Source: Candidatus Izemoplasma sp. (GTDB lineage Bacteria; Bacillota_I; Bacilli_A; Izemoplasmatales; Izemoplasmataceae). From it: 5,425 nt of DNA. Positions within the stretch are counted from its first letter, which is position 1. Every line of letters starts with the position of its first letter. Under the pieces are notes generated by a model, which worked only from the letters and a program-made list of their open reading frames with translations, was not told where the DNA came from and made no database searches. Shown piece after piece: positions 1 through 4,934 of the stretch. Made by a program: the position numbers and the translations under genes. The stretch covers positions 1-5,425 of the forward strand of contig SKJA01000133.1 of assembly GCA_007116105.1 (NCBI GenBank), read 5' to 3'.

Positions 1-319
1 CCAGCTGTTCGAGGGTGTGTTTGACCGCATGGTGTTCCGTGGTGGTTGACACAAGCACTTTATCAGGGTGTTTTTTGGCGACCCCACGCACAATCATATG
101 TATCGCTTCTGTGCCTGAAGCCGTCGCGATGAGTTGTTTGTAAGAGACGTTGAACATCGCCGCAAGGCCTTTGCGTGTTTGATTCATTTTTTTACGTGCT
201 TTTATGCCCTCATCGTGGAGGGAGGAAGGATTGGCAAAATGACTCACCGCCACCGCGTGCATGGCGCTAAGCACCTCATCGAAAGGTTTCGTCGTTGCGG
301 CGTGGTCTAGATAAATCAT
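1..319 (-). CDS. Cysteine desulfurase (NifS/IscS-like), N-terminal part
   Basis: PLP-dependent class V aminotransferase-fold enzyme, cytoplasmic, which in this family removes sulfur from L-cysteine as a protein persulfide for Fe-S cluster or thio-tRNA synthesis. Only the first 106 residues are in the window; the gene continues past base 1, so the PLP lysine and the active-site cysteine are not visible. Seen: start MIYLDHAATTKP, the family's N-terminal signature; NPSSLHDEG at about residues 30-38; SGTEA at 68-72 (PLP phosphate region); and EHHAV at 95-99, whose first His matches the PLP-stacking His104 of E. coli IscS. The usual Asn-Asn after the SGxTE motif is replaced by Ile-His, so the protein is somewhat divergent. 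The ATG at 319-317 has GAGG at 329-326 and lies 3 nt after the upstream stop, so it is probably translated from the same mRNA as the two preceding genes. The exact subtype (NifS, IscS, SufS) cannot be set from this fragment. Confidence 0.88.
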   Translation of the reverse strand, partial: MIYLDHAATTKPFDEVLSAMHAVAVSHFANPSSLHDEGIKARKKMNQTRKGLAAMFNVSYKQLIATASGTEAIHMIVRGVAKKHPDKVLVSTTTEHHAVKHTLEQL

Positions 320-322
320 CGC

Positions 323-601
323 TTACCTCACTTTCAGTGTACACGACATGAGATGTTCAATGTTGAGCCAATCGGCAGTTTCTGGATGATCCTTAAACGC
401 AAGTACCCCATCTTTCATCCATGAAGCCAGTGTCTCAGCGTACGTTTTAATGACAAACGACTGATGGATCACACAGGGCTCTTCGTCGTCAAACAGTTCA
501 ATGCTTTTGGCGATCACCGCAGACTCTTTAAAAGGCAACCCAAGCAGTTTTCCTTTAAAGACGGTCTCACCGTGTCGCTCAACGATGATTTTAGGATTCA
601 T
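323..601 (-). CDS. Unrecognised 92-residue protein in thiol/sulfur operon
   Basis: I do not recognise this protein. It is 92 residues long, apparently soluble (no signal peptide or membrane segment), and mixed alpha/beta in character. It starts MNPKIIVERHGETVF, carries an acidic patch FDDEE at 37-41, and has two cysteines, C43 (EPCVIH) and C87 (MSCTL), too far apart for a CxxC motif. That it is a real gene is supported by context: its ATG overlaps the stop of the upstream thioredoxin-CcdA gene by one base (TAATG), it has a GGAGGTG ribosome binding site at 613-607, and its stop lies 3 nt before the cysteine desulfurase start. Such packing suggests coupled translation and a job linked to thiol or sulfur metabolism, but that is inference from position only. 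A sulfur acceptor or partner of the desulfurase is one possibility; nothing in the sequence proves it. Confidence 0.75.
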   Translation of the reverse strand: MNPKIIVERHGETVFKGKLLGLPFKESAVIAKSIELFDDEEPCVIHQSFVIKTYAETLASWMKDGVLAFKDHPETADWLNIEHLMSCTLKVR

Positions 602-1818
602 TAAAACACCTCCAACAACAACCGCATGAGAGATACATTGAAGACATCAAGTAAGAAATAAACCATCATCAATAAGAAGAAGATGGCCGTTGCCAACTTA
701 ATCGCGGGCATTTTCTCGCGCACAAAGTTCGAAATTCCGACCACGTTTTTCGCGTAAATCGCCACCCCAGCAATGACCAACAAAGGGGAGACAAACAAGA
801 CGTTGAAAATCAATAAGTATAGATAGCCTGTGGCTGAAGGAACGGTCCGAATCGACAATAAAATCAACCCATACACTTGCCCGGTACAAGCCGCTTCGGT
901 GAAGGCCACCACGACCCCGATAAAGAATGGAATGGCAATCGCCGTGGCGTATTTTTTAACGCCTGAATGCTGTTCTTCGGTGATCACCTGGGTGAAACGA
1001 TGCATAAACCGTTTGTTAAATCGTTGAATCAACTTAGGAAGTTGGTTTTTTACTTTGCCATAGTCTTCGTTTCGCGTCACCCAAAAGTCATAAAAGGTGA
1101 TGATCGCCAAAAACAAACACAGCAAGGCAAATCCGAGATAAAGCCCTGTCGAAATGGCGTTGATTTGCGTCGCATAGCGGCGCATCAGTTCTAAAAAGAA
1201 AAGTCCAATCGAAAAGTACGTGACGAAGATGGCACCAATGTAAGAAGTGCTGATGATGATCAACAATTTACGGTCTTTGAGAACCCCAACCAACGAGATA
1301 AACATCAACAACATCGCAATCGCACAAGGGTTTACCGAATCAATCAGACCCGCCACAATCACACGCATGAGCCCTGCAAACCCACTGAGGTTGATAAACT
1401 CCAGTGGCACATCAAGCAACGGCTGCTGTGCAGCTTGCACCAGCTCGCCTGAAAGCAACGCTTGATAAATGGTGGTCGCACCACTAAAATACCGATCCCC
1501 CGCAAACATCAACGGCGTTGAACGTTGTCGGTTGGGCACACGGAAGAAATCGTTGTACGCCGCAAAGCGTTCTAAACTCTCCGTGAACGCAAGGTCTTTA
1601 ATGATGACGTTGACCCCAGCCGCTTCCAAAGCTTCCACGACTTCCAGTCGTGTCAGCTCTTGACATCCCTCACACAGCGCTTCATAAAAATAGACCACCG
1701 TGGGTTGATCGGATTGCTCTGCGGATGCTTCTAAGGTAACCGGTTCAAATACCGTTAAAACAAATAACATCAAGCCCACTAAGCCAAGCCATTGGCGGGG
1801 CGAAAAAACCTTCATCAT
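601..1818 (-). CDS. Exported thioredoxin-like domain fused to CcdA/DsbD-type membrane thiol transporter
   Basis: Membrane protein predicted to pass reducing equivalents from cytoplasmic thioredoxin to thiols outside the membrane. The reading frame opens at 1836 (411 residues; numbering below uses that frame), but I place the start at Met7 (1818; 405 residues): GAGG at 1828-1825 lies 6 nt before it, whereas 1836 has no binding site and would sit about 8 nt after the predicted transcript start. Domains: hydrophobic signal segment at about 15-30 with a possible signal peptidase site after ASA (37-39); thioredoxin-like domain at 45-135 with redox pair CEGC (C55, C58) and cis-proline P108 (STPLMF); then six membrane segments at about 152-182, 191-215, 229-250, 296-328, 336-362 and 376-400. 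The paired CcdA cysteines are C171 (DSVNPC, first helix) and C317 (TEAACTG, fourth helix). The basic loop at 253-281 fits a cytoplasmic location, which puts the Trx domain outside. There is no C-terminal Trx domain as in DsbD. First gene of a three-gene operon. Confidence 0.88.
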   Translation of the reverse strand: MMKVFSPRQWLGLVGLMLFVLTVFEPVTLEASAEQSDQPTVVYFYEALCEGCQELTRLEVVEALEAAGVNVIIKDLAFTESLERFAAYNDFFRVPNRQRSTPLMFAGDRYFSGATTIYQALLSGELVQAAQQPLLDVPLEFINLSGFAGLMRVIVAGLIDSVNPCAIAMLLMFISLVGVLKDRKLLIIISTSYIGAIFVTYFSIGLFFLELMRRYATQINAISTGLYLGFALLCLFLAIITFYDFWVTRNEDYGKVKNQLPKLIQRFNKRFMHRFTQVITEEQHSGVKKYATAIAIPFFIGVVVAFTEAACTGQVYGLILLSIRTVPSATGYLYLLIFNVLFVSPLLVIAGVAIYAKNVVGISNFVREKMPAIKLATAIFFLLMMVYFLLDVFNVSLMRLLLEVF

Positions 1819-1850
1819 GTGAAGCCTCATTTCCATAATCTAGTCGTCTT

Positions 1851-1880
1851 ATTATAGTGGTAAAAGCGTGTGAAAGTCAA
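1851..1880 (-). promoter_or_regulatory. Sigma-A promoter of the thioredoxin-CcdA operon
   Basis: On the minus strand, TTGACT (1880-1875) and a perfect TATAAT (1856-1851) are separated by 18 nt. The predicted transcript start is near 1844, giving a leader of about 26 nt to the preferred ATG at 1818. It faces away from the ylbF promoter, whose -10 box lies some 30 bp further right, so the two operons diverge from a compact intergenic region. Confidence 0.75.
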
Positions 1881-1907
1881 TGCAACGACTAGCGAATCAC
1901 CAGCGGC

Positions 1908-1918
1908 TATGCTATAAT
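1908..1918 (+). promoter_or_regulatory. Extended -10 promoter of ylbF-ylbG
   Basis: TATAAT at 1913-1918 is preceded by TGc (1910-1912), a full extended -10. At 17 nt upstream (1890-1895) there is only a poor -35 match (TAGCGA), so recognition would depend on the extended -10. The predicted start at about 1925 falls inside the AAGGTGA ribosome binding site (1924-1930), so the leader would be only about 12 nt. Use of the overlapping TATGCT (1908-1913) would lengthen it slightly. Confidence 0.6.
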
Positions 1919-1936
1919 AATCCAAGGTGATGATTC

Positions 1937-2323
1937 ATGCGTGAAGAAATAATCATTAAAACCCAAGACTTGATCGATGAAATTCTCGAGACAGCTTGGT
2001 TTAAAGCCTACGTACAGGCCCATAAAGTGTTGCATCAAGCCACCGATCTCGCACCCAAACTCGAGGCCTTTCAGCGCGCCCAAGCGCACTATTTAAGCGC
2101 CCGCCAGTACGGTCAACACCATCCGGATTTAAAAGAGGCTAAAAGGCACTACGCGCACTTGAAAGATGCCCTTTTTACAGACCCTCGTGTGAAGACCTAT
2201 CTCGCGACACACCGTGAAGTCGAAGCGCAACTTGCCACACTGTCCAACACCCTCGCGCAAGCCGTTTCTGCGCAGATTAAAACCACGCCAGTCATTAGAC
2301 AGCTCTGGGAGGCACAACCATGA
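1937..2323 (+). CDS. ylbF: YlbF (RicF)-family RNase Y specificity factor
   Basis: Member of the Com_YlbF family of small helical cytoplasmic proteins. In B. subtilis, YlbF works with YmcA and YaaT as the Y-complex (RicAFT), which directs RNase Y to certain mRNAs and affects competence, sporulation and biofilm formation. The 128 residues look almost wholly helical: an N-terminal helix IIIKTQDLIDEILETAWF, a central segment with LxAFQRAQ at about 42-49, and a heptad-like region at 90-110. The Com_YlbF pattern of aligned helices is clear, but the identification rests on overall resemblance and on the adjacent ylbG, its usual partner gene. The protein has no cysteine, whereas B. subtilis YlbF (about 149 residues) has C-terminal cysteines implicated in Fe-S binding. 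The ATG is preceded by AAGGTGA with 6-nt spacing. The TGA stop overlaps the ylbG start (ATGA), implying coupled translation. Confidence 0.82.
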   Translation: MREEIIIKTQDLIDEILETAWFKAYVQAHKVLHQATDLAPKLEAFQRAQAHYLSARQYGQHHPDLKEAKRHYAHLKDALFTDPRVKTYLATHREVEAQLATLSNTLAQAVSAQIKTTPVIRQLWEAQP

Positions 2324-2556
2324 TCGAACGTCAAGCGTTGATCGTCTATTTCAAACATGTGAAAAGTTTGAAAGACATCAAGAAACTAGGCAACTTAGTG
2401 TATTATCACAAAAAGCGTAAATACGCCATCGTCTATGTCAACAAAGACGATGTGGCCACGGCGACCAAATCGCTTAAGGCCTTACGCAACATCAAATACG
2501 TGGATCAATCCTACCTCGACCAAAGTGTGTACGCGATTGATTTCTCTGTTAAGTAA
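2320..2556 (+). CDS. ylbG: YlbG-family (DUF2129/UPF0298) small protein
   Basis: Small cytoplasmic protein of the YlbG family, of unknown function, which in Bacillus lies directly after ylbF, as here. The 78 residues begin with a beta strand (ALIVYF, 6-11), followed by a helix KSLKDIKKLG (15-24), and then the family's core KKRKYAIVYVNKDDV (31-45), a close match in pattern to the B. subtilis protein (basic residues, KYA, YV, KDE/D). Near 57-65 the pattern NIKYVDQSY resembles the family's IKxVDxSY. The ATG overlaps the last bases of ylbF by 4 nt and has GGGAGG at 2307-2312 with 7-nt spacing. No terminator follows; the rpsP -35 box begins 6 nt after the stop, so ylbFG transcripts may read on into rpsP. 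Confidence 0.85.
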   Translation: MIERQALIVYFKHVKSLKDIKKLGNLVYYHKKRKYAIVYVNKDDVATATKSLKALRNIKYVDQSYLDQSVYAIDFSVK

Positions 2557-2562
2557 AAACAC

Positions 2563-2591
2563 TTGACACCCATTGCTGTGCATGCTATACT
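2563..2591 (+). promoter_or_regulatory. Strong sigma-A promoter of rpsP operon
   Basis: Perfect TTGACA at 2563-2568, 17-nt spacer, TATACT at 2586-2591 with an extended TGc at 2583-2585. The predicted start at about 2598 leaves a leader of about 27 nt with GAGGAGG at 2611-2617, 7 nt before the rpsP ATG. This is the best promoter in the window, as expected for a ribosomal protein operon. Confidence 0.88.
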
Positions 2592-2624
2592 CACACAGGA
2601 ATTTATATATGAGGAGGCAACACA

Positions 2625-2894
2625 ATGGCAGTTAAATTACGTTTACAACGTTTTGGTTCAACCAAACGTCCCGTTTACCGTATCGTCGCATCCGATTCAC
2701 GTGCGAAACGCGATGGTCGCTTTTTAGAGATTATCGGACTTTATGATCCAAGACAAAATCCCATTCAACTCGATCTTGATGAAAGTAAAGCGTTAGCATG
2801 GTTAGAAAAAGGTGCTTTACCAACCGACACCGTGAAAAACTTACTGAGCCAAAAAGGGATTATCGCCACATTCCGTCAGAAAACTAAAGCGTAA
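2625..2894 (+). CDS. rpsP: Small-subunit ribosomal protein S16
   Basis: Ribosomal protein bS16, which binds 16S rRNA early in 30S assembly. The 89 residues are a normal family length. The signature is plain: MAVKLRLQRFGSTKRPVYRI at the N-terminus, then VASDSRAKRDGRFLEIIGLYDPR (21-43), and a C-terminal part with ALAWLEKGALPTDTVKNLL (56-74) typical of Gram-positive S16. The start is fixed by the conserved MAVK and by GAGGAGG 7 nt upstream. It leads the operon rpsP-khpA-rimM-trmD under its own strong promoter. In many Bacillota ffh and ylxM stand immediately upstream; here that place is taken by ylbF-ylbG. Confidence 0.97.
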   Translation: MAVKLRLQRFGSTKRPVYRIVASDSRAKRDGRFLEIIGLYDPRQNPIQLDLDESKALAWLEKGALPTDTVKNLLSQKGIIATFRQKTKA

Positions 2895-2907
2895 AGGATG
2901 ATGCTTA

Positions 2908-3156
2908 ATGGCAGTCAACTATGAGTCGCTTATCCAACACCTCATTGAGCCACTGGTCGTCCATCCAGGCGACATCGAAGTCAAAGTGCTCAGTGATGAC
3001 GATCAATTGGTGACGGTTCAAGTGCTGGTGCACGAAGACGACCTCGGTCGTGTGATTGGTAAAAATGGACGTATTGCTAACGCCATTCGCACCATTGCCT
3101 ACGCATCTGCATCCCGTCAAAATAAAAAAATATCGATCCAAATCGATGCCTTTTAA
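2908..3156 (+). CDS. khpA: KhpA, KH-domain RNA-binding protein
   Basis: Small single KH-domain protein (YlqC family, 82 residues, normal length). In Gram-positive bacteria such as Streptococcus pneumoniae it pairs with KhpB/EloR (Jag), binds RNA and affects cell elongation and division. The RNA-contacting GxxG loop is G51-K52-N53-G54 within LGRVIGKNGRIANAIRTI, followed by the KH helix and the last strand KKISIQID (73-80). The N-terminal YESLIQHLIEPLV (5-17) is also typical. The ATG at 2908 follows AAAGGA (2893-2898), which overlaps the rpsP stop codon, so the gap is only 13 nt. Its usual place between rpsP and rimM supports the call. A terminator hairpin begins within its stop codon. Confidence 0.95.
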   Translation: MAVNYESLIQHLIEPLVVHPGDIEVKVLSDDDQLVTVQVLVHEDDLGRVIGKNGRIANAIRTIAYASASRQNKKISIQIDAF

Positions 3157-3176
3157 GCTGCTTAAGCAGCTTTTTT
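3155..3176 (+). terminator. Rho-independent terminator/attenuator between khpA and rimM
   Basis: An 18-nt perfect palindrome (3155-3172) folds as AAGCTGC, TTAA loop, GCAGCTT, and runs into a T tract that ends at 3176. Its first two bases are the last two of the khpA TAA stop. No convincing promoter lies between it and rimM, so it probably acts as a partial terminator that lowers rimM-trmD expression relative to rpsP-khpA. The 7-bp stem with 4 G:C pairs is of moderate strength. Confidence 0.75.
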
Positions 3177-3204
3177 ATTCGCAACATGCTCAAGGAGGGT
3201 TCCT

Positions 3205-3705
3205 ATGAACATTACCATTGGCGTCATTGTCAAACCCCATGGTGTCCAAGGCGCTTTGAAAGTGAAATCAGATTCTGATTTTAAGCACGACCGGTTTCAA
3301 GAAGGCGCCACACTCACACTGATTGGTCATCCCACACTCAAGAGTTTAACGGTCGTCTCGTTTAAAGAGGCATTACCCTTAGACATTTTAATCGTTAAAG
3401 AAATCACCAACCGCGATCAAGCGGAAACACTGCGTGGCAAAGAACTCCAAATCGATGCGAACACCCGTCAACCTTTAGAAGACGATGCGTATTATTTTGA
3501 TCAACTTGAGGGCTTAACGGCACTTTATGATGGCGCCATCATCGGGGTCGTTAAAGCGGTTGAAGACTACCCACAAGGGCCAATGTTACGGCTGGAAAGA
3601 CCCGCACAAAAAAGTCTTTTAATCCCCTTTTTAAAAGAGTTTGTGCAAGACGTTGATTTAGACGCAAAAACCATCACCCTCATCGCATGGGAGGGTTTAT
3701 GGTAA
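3205..3705 (+). CDS. rimM: Ribosome maturation factor RimM
   Basis: Protein that binds ribosomal protein S19 and helps mature the head of the 30S subunit and its 16S rRNA. At 166 residues it has the usual length. The N-terminal beta-barrel domain (1-85) starts ITIGVIVKPHGVQGALKV, the family signature, with DRDQAETLRG-like NRDQAETLRGKEL at 69-81. A PRC-barrel domain follows (about 93-165): DDAYYFDQLEGL, including the conserved tyrosine pair Y96-Y97 involved in S19 binding in the family, and LIPFLKEFVQDVDL (139-152). A perfect AAGGAGG at 3192-3198 sits 6 nt before the ATG and could compensate for reduced transcription past the preceding hairpin. The gene overlaps the trmD start by 7 nt. Confidence 0.95.
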   Translation: MNITIGVIVKPHGVQGALKVKSDSDFKHDRFQEGATLTLIGHPTLKSLTVVSFKEALPLDILIVKEITNRDQAETLRGKELQIDANTRQPLEDDAYYFDQLEGLTALYDGAIIGVVKAVEDYPQGPMLRLERPAQKSLLIPFLKEFVQDVDLDAKTITLIAWEGLW

Positions 3706-4391
3706 TTGTCGATGTGTTGACCCTGTTTCCTAAGATGATCGAAGCGTTTGTGCAGGAATCGATTTTAGGCCGGGCCCAAGTGGAAGGAAAACTCCATGTC
3801 AGAGTCCACAATTTTCGTGACTTTAGTTTAGACAAACATCATAAAGTCGACGATACCCCGTATGGGGGTGGCGCGGGCATGGTGCTTCAAGTGGAACCCA
3901 TTGTGCGGGCGCTTCGCAGCATCGAAGGGCATCAACACGCGCACAAAATTTTACTAACCCCAAGCGGGACACCCTATCATCAAGGTCATGCGAAACGACT
4001 CACACAGTATCCCCATTTGATTTTAATCTGTGGACACTATGAAGGGTTTGACGAGCGCATCGTGCACTACATTGACGAAGAAATCTCGATCGGTGATTAT
4101 GTGCTCACGGGCGGTGAAGCCGCTGCGTTGGTGGTCATGGAATCGGTGGTGCGTTTACACACCGGGGTCTTAAACAACGCAGAAAGCACCGAAGAAGAAT
4201 CGTTTGAAGATGATTTATTGGAATACCCACATTACACCAAACCGATGGTCTTCGAAGGCCATGAAGTGCCAGAAGTCTTACGCACTGGCCATCATGAAAA
4301 CATTCGCCTATGGCGTCTTGATCAACAGCTCAAACGCACCCGTGAAAGACGGCCCGATTTACTCGTTAAAAGAGAAAAAAAACAACGATAA
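3699..4391 (+). CDS. trmD: tRNA (guanine37-N1)-methyltransferase TrmD
   Basis: Essential SPOUT-class enzyme that uses S-adenosylmethionine to make m1G37 next to the anticodon, preventing +1 frameshifts. I place the start at ATG 3699 (230 residues), not the in-frame ATG at 3687: homologues begin M-x-I-D-x-L-T-L-F-P, matched by MVIVDVLTLFP, and GGGAGGG (3689-3695) lies between the two ATGs, though its spacing to 3699 is short (about 4 nt). Motifs from this start: VDDTPYGGGAGMVL at 50-63, CGHYEGFDER at 111-120 and SIGDYVLTGGE at 130-140 (trefoil-knot SAM pocket), R152 matching E. coli R154, YPHYTKP at 176-182, and GHHENIRLWR at 197-206 in the C-terminal tRNA-binding domain. At the position of the catalytic Asp169 of E. 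coli (ASATEDSF) this protein has Glu167 (STEEESF). It overlaps rimM by 7 nt. Confidence 0.96.
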   Translation: MVIVDVLTLFPKMIEAFVQESILGRAQVEGKLHVRVHNFRDFSLDKHHKVDDTPYGGGAGMVLQVEPIVRALRSIEGHQHAHKILLTPSGTPYHQGHAKRLTQYPHLILICGHYEGFDERIVHYIDEEISIGDYVLTGGEAAALVVMESVVRLHTGVLNNAESTEEESFEDDLLEYPHYTKPMVFEGHEVPEVLRTGHHENIRLWRLDQQLKRTRERRPDLLVKREKKQR

Positions 4392-4394
4392 ACC

Positions 4395-4423
4395 TTGCCT
4401 TACTAAAAGGGCTATGCTATAAT
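4395..4423 (+). promoter_or_regulatory. Sigma-A promoter of rplS
   Basis: TTGCCT at 4395-4400, 17-nt spacer, TATAAT at 4418-4423 with extended TGc at 4415-4417. The -35 box starts 4 nt after the trmD stop and no terminator separates them, so rplS can be read both from here and by read-through from the rpsP operon. The 14-mer GGCTATGCTATAAT (4410-4423) is identical to that before ylbF (1905-1918). The predicted start is near 4428-4431. Confidence 0.85.
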
Positions 4424-4430
4424 TCTTATC

Positions 4431-4488
4431 GCTGCAAAACAACCCGTTCCGCTGAGAAACCTCAAGAACGTGTGAAGATAATTTTTCT
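4431..4488 (+). ncRNA. Candidate L19 (rplS) leader RNA
   Basis: The roughly 72-nt untranslated leader of rplS holds a two-part hairpin: CGTTC (4445-4449) pairs with GAACG (4466-4470), and inside it TGAG (4453-4456) pairs with CTCA (4461-4464), closed by an AAAC loop, with an asymmetric internal loop of 3 against 1 nt. Firmicutes are known to carry a structured leader before rplS (the L19 leader family), thought to allow feedback by L19. Position and fold suit that family, but I worked by eye and have no covariance match. Confidence 0.5.
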
Positions 4489-4502
4489 AAGGAGGGATTC
4501 TC

Positions 4503-4850
4503 ATGTCTCAACAACTGTTGCATGATGTGACGCAAGCGCACTTACGCCCAGATGTCCCCGAGTTCCGTGCAGGCGACAATGTTAAAGTCGCTGTACGCAT
4601 CAAAGAAGGAAGCCGCGAACGGATTCAGATTTTCGAAGGCCTCGTCATTAAGAAACAAGGTGGCGGCGTCAGCGAAACGTTCACGGTACGTAAAATTTCT
4701 TATGGTGTTGGCATTGAGCGGACGTTCCCATTACACTCACCATCGATTGATTCGATTACGGTCAGTCGTCGTGGTAAAGTACGTCGCGCGAAATTGCACT
4801 ACATCCGCGGATTATCTGCGAAACAATCAAGAATTAAAGAGCGTCGCTAA
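4503..4850 (+). CDS. rplS: Large-subunit ribosomal protein L19
   Basis: Ribosomal protein bL19, located at the 30S-50S interface where it contributes to bridges with 16S rRNA. The 115 residues match the family length. Signature stretches: PEFRAGDNVKVAVRIKEG (19-36) including the F-x-x-G-D pattern, RIQIFEGLVIKKQGGG (40-55), ETFTVRKISYGVGIERTFPLHSP (58-80), and the closing RRGKVRRAKLHYIRGLSAKQSRIKERR. The start is set by AAGGAGG at 4489-4495, 7 nt upstream, and by homology. It closes the rpsP-khpA-rimM-trmD-rplS cluster but has its own promoter and leader, and is followed 0 nt after the stop by a strong terminator. Confidence 0.97.
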   Translation: MSQQLLHDVTQAHLRPDVPEFRAGDNVKVAVRIKEGSRERIQIFEGLVIKKQGGGVSETFTVRKISYGVGIERTFPLHSPSIDSITVSRRGKVRRAKLHYIRGLSAKQSRIKERR

Positions 4851-4874
4851 AAAAGCCCATTCGGGCTTTTTTTT
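4851..4874 (+). terminator. Strong Rho-independent terminator of rplS
   Basis: AAAAGCCC (4851-4858), loop ATTC, GGGCTTTT (4863-4870), and a T run from 4867 to 4874. It starts directly after the rplS TAA and ends the ribosomal cluster. The A/T symmetry of the arms would also allow some function on the opposite strand, but no gene there needs it. Confidence 0.93.
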
Positions 4875-4934
4875 CTTTCACCCTGAGAACGCTATCATCC
4901 CTATGCTAGTGCGAAAAAATAATTGTAAAACCCT

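Noticed and set aside
830..1663. Several plus-strand open frames of 64-75 codons across this stretch
   Set aside because: They lie opposite the well-supported Trx-CcdA gene, lack ribosome binding sites and have low-complexity, non-protein-like translations.
1819..1836. Earlier ATGs (1836, 1830) for the thioredoxin-CcdA gene
   Set aside because: They lie very close to the predicted transcript start without a binding site; GAGG at 1828-1825 fits ATG 1818 or 1815.
1871..1884. TGAAAGTCAATGCA as a second cre-like site near the Trx-CcdA promoter
   Set aside because: Both central CG bases mismatch the consensus and the arms are not palindromic; likely chance.
2320..2323. TGA at the end of ylbF as a Trp codon (Mycoplasma code)
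   Set aside because: The ATGA overlap with ylbG is a classic coupled junction, Trp is encoded by TGG throughout, and YlbF has a sensible length if TGA is a stop.
2905..3141. Minus-strand open frame of 78 codons opposite khpA
   Set aside because: Antisense shadow of a conserved KH-domain gene; no promoter or binding site.
3687..3698. Earlier in-frame ATG for trmD (adds MGGF)
   Set aside because: No ribosome binding site precedes it, the GGGAGGG motif lies after it, and homologues start at the equivalent of ATG 3699.
4426..4481. Outer helix TTATC/GATAA enclosing the rplS leader hairpin
   Set aside because: The 5' strand (4426-4430) lies at or before the predicted transcript start, so it would mostly not be in the RNA.
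4901..4907. TATGCTAG as another promoter before the ccpA-like gene
   Set aside because: Poor -10 match with no -35 at suitable spacing; the promoter at 4935-4963 is far better.
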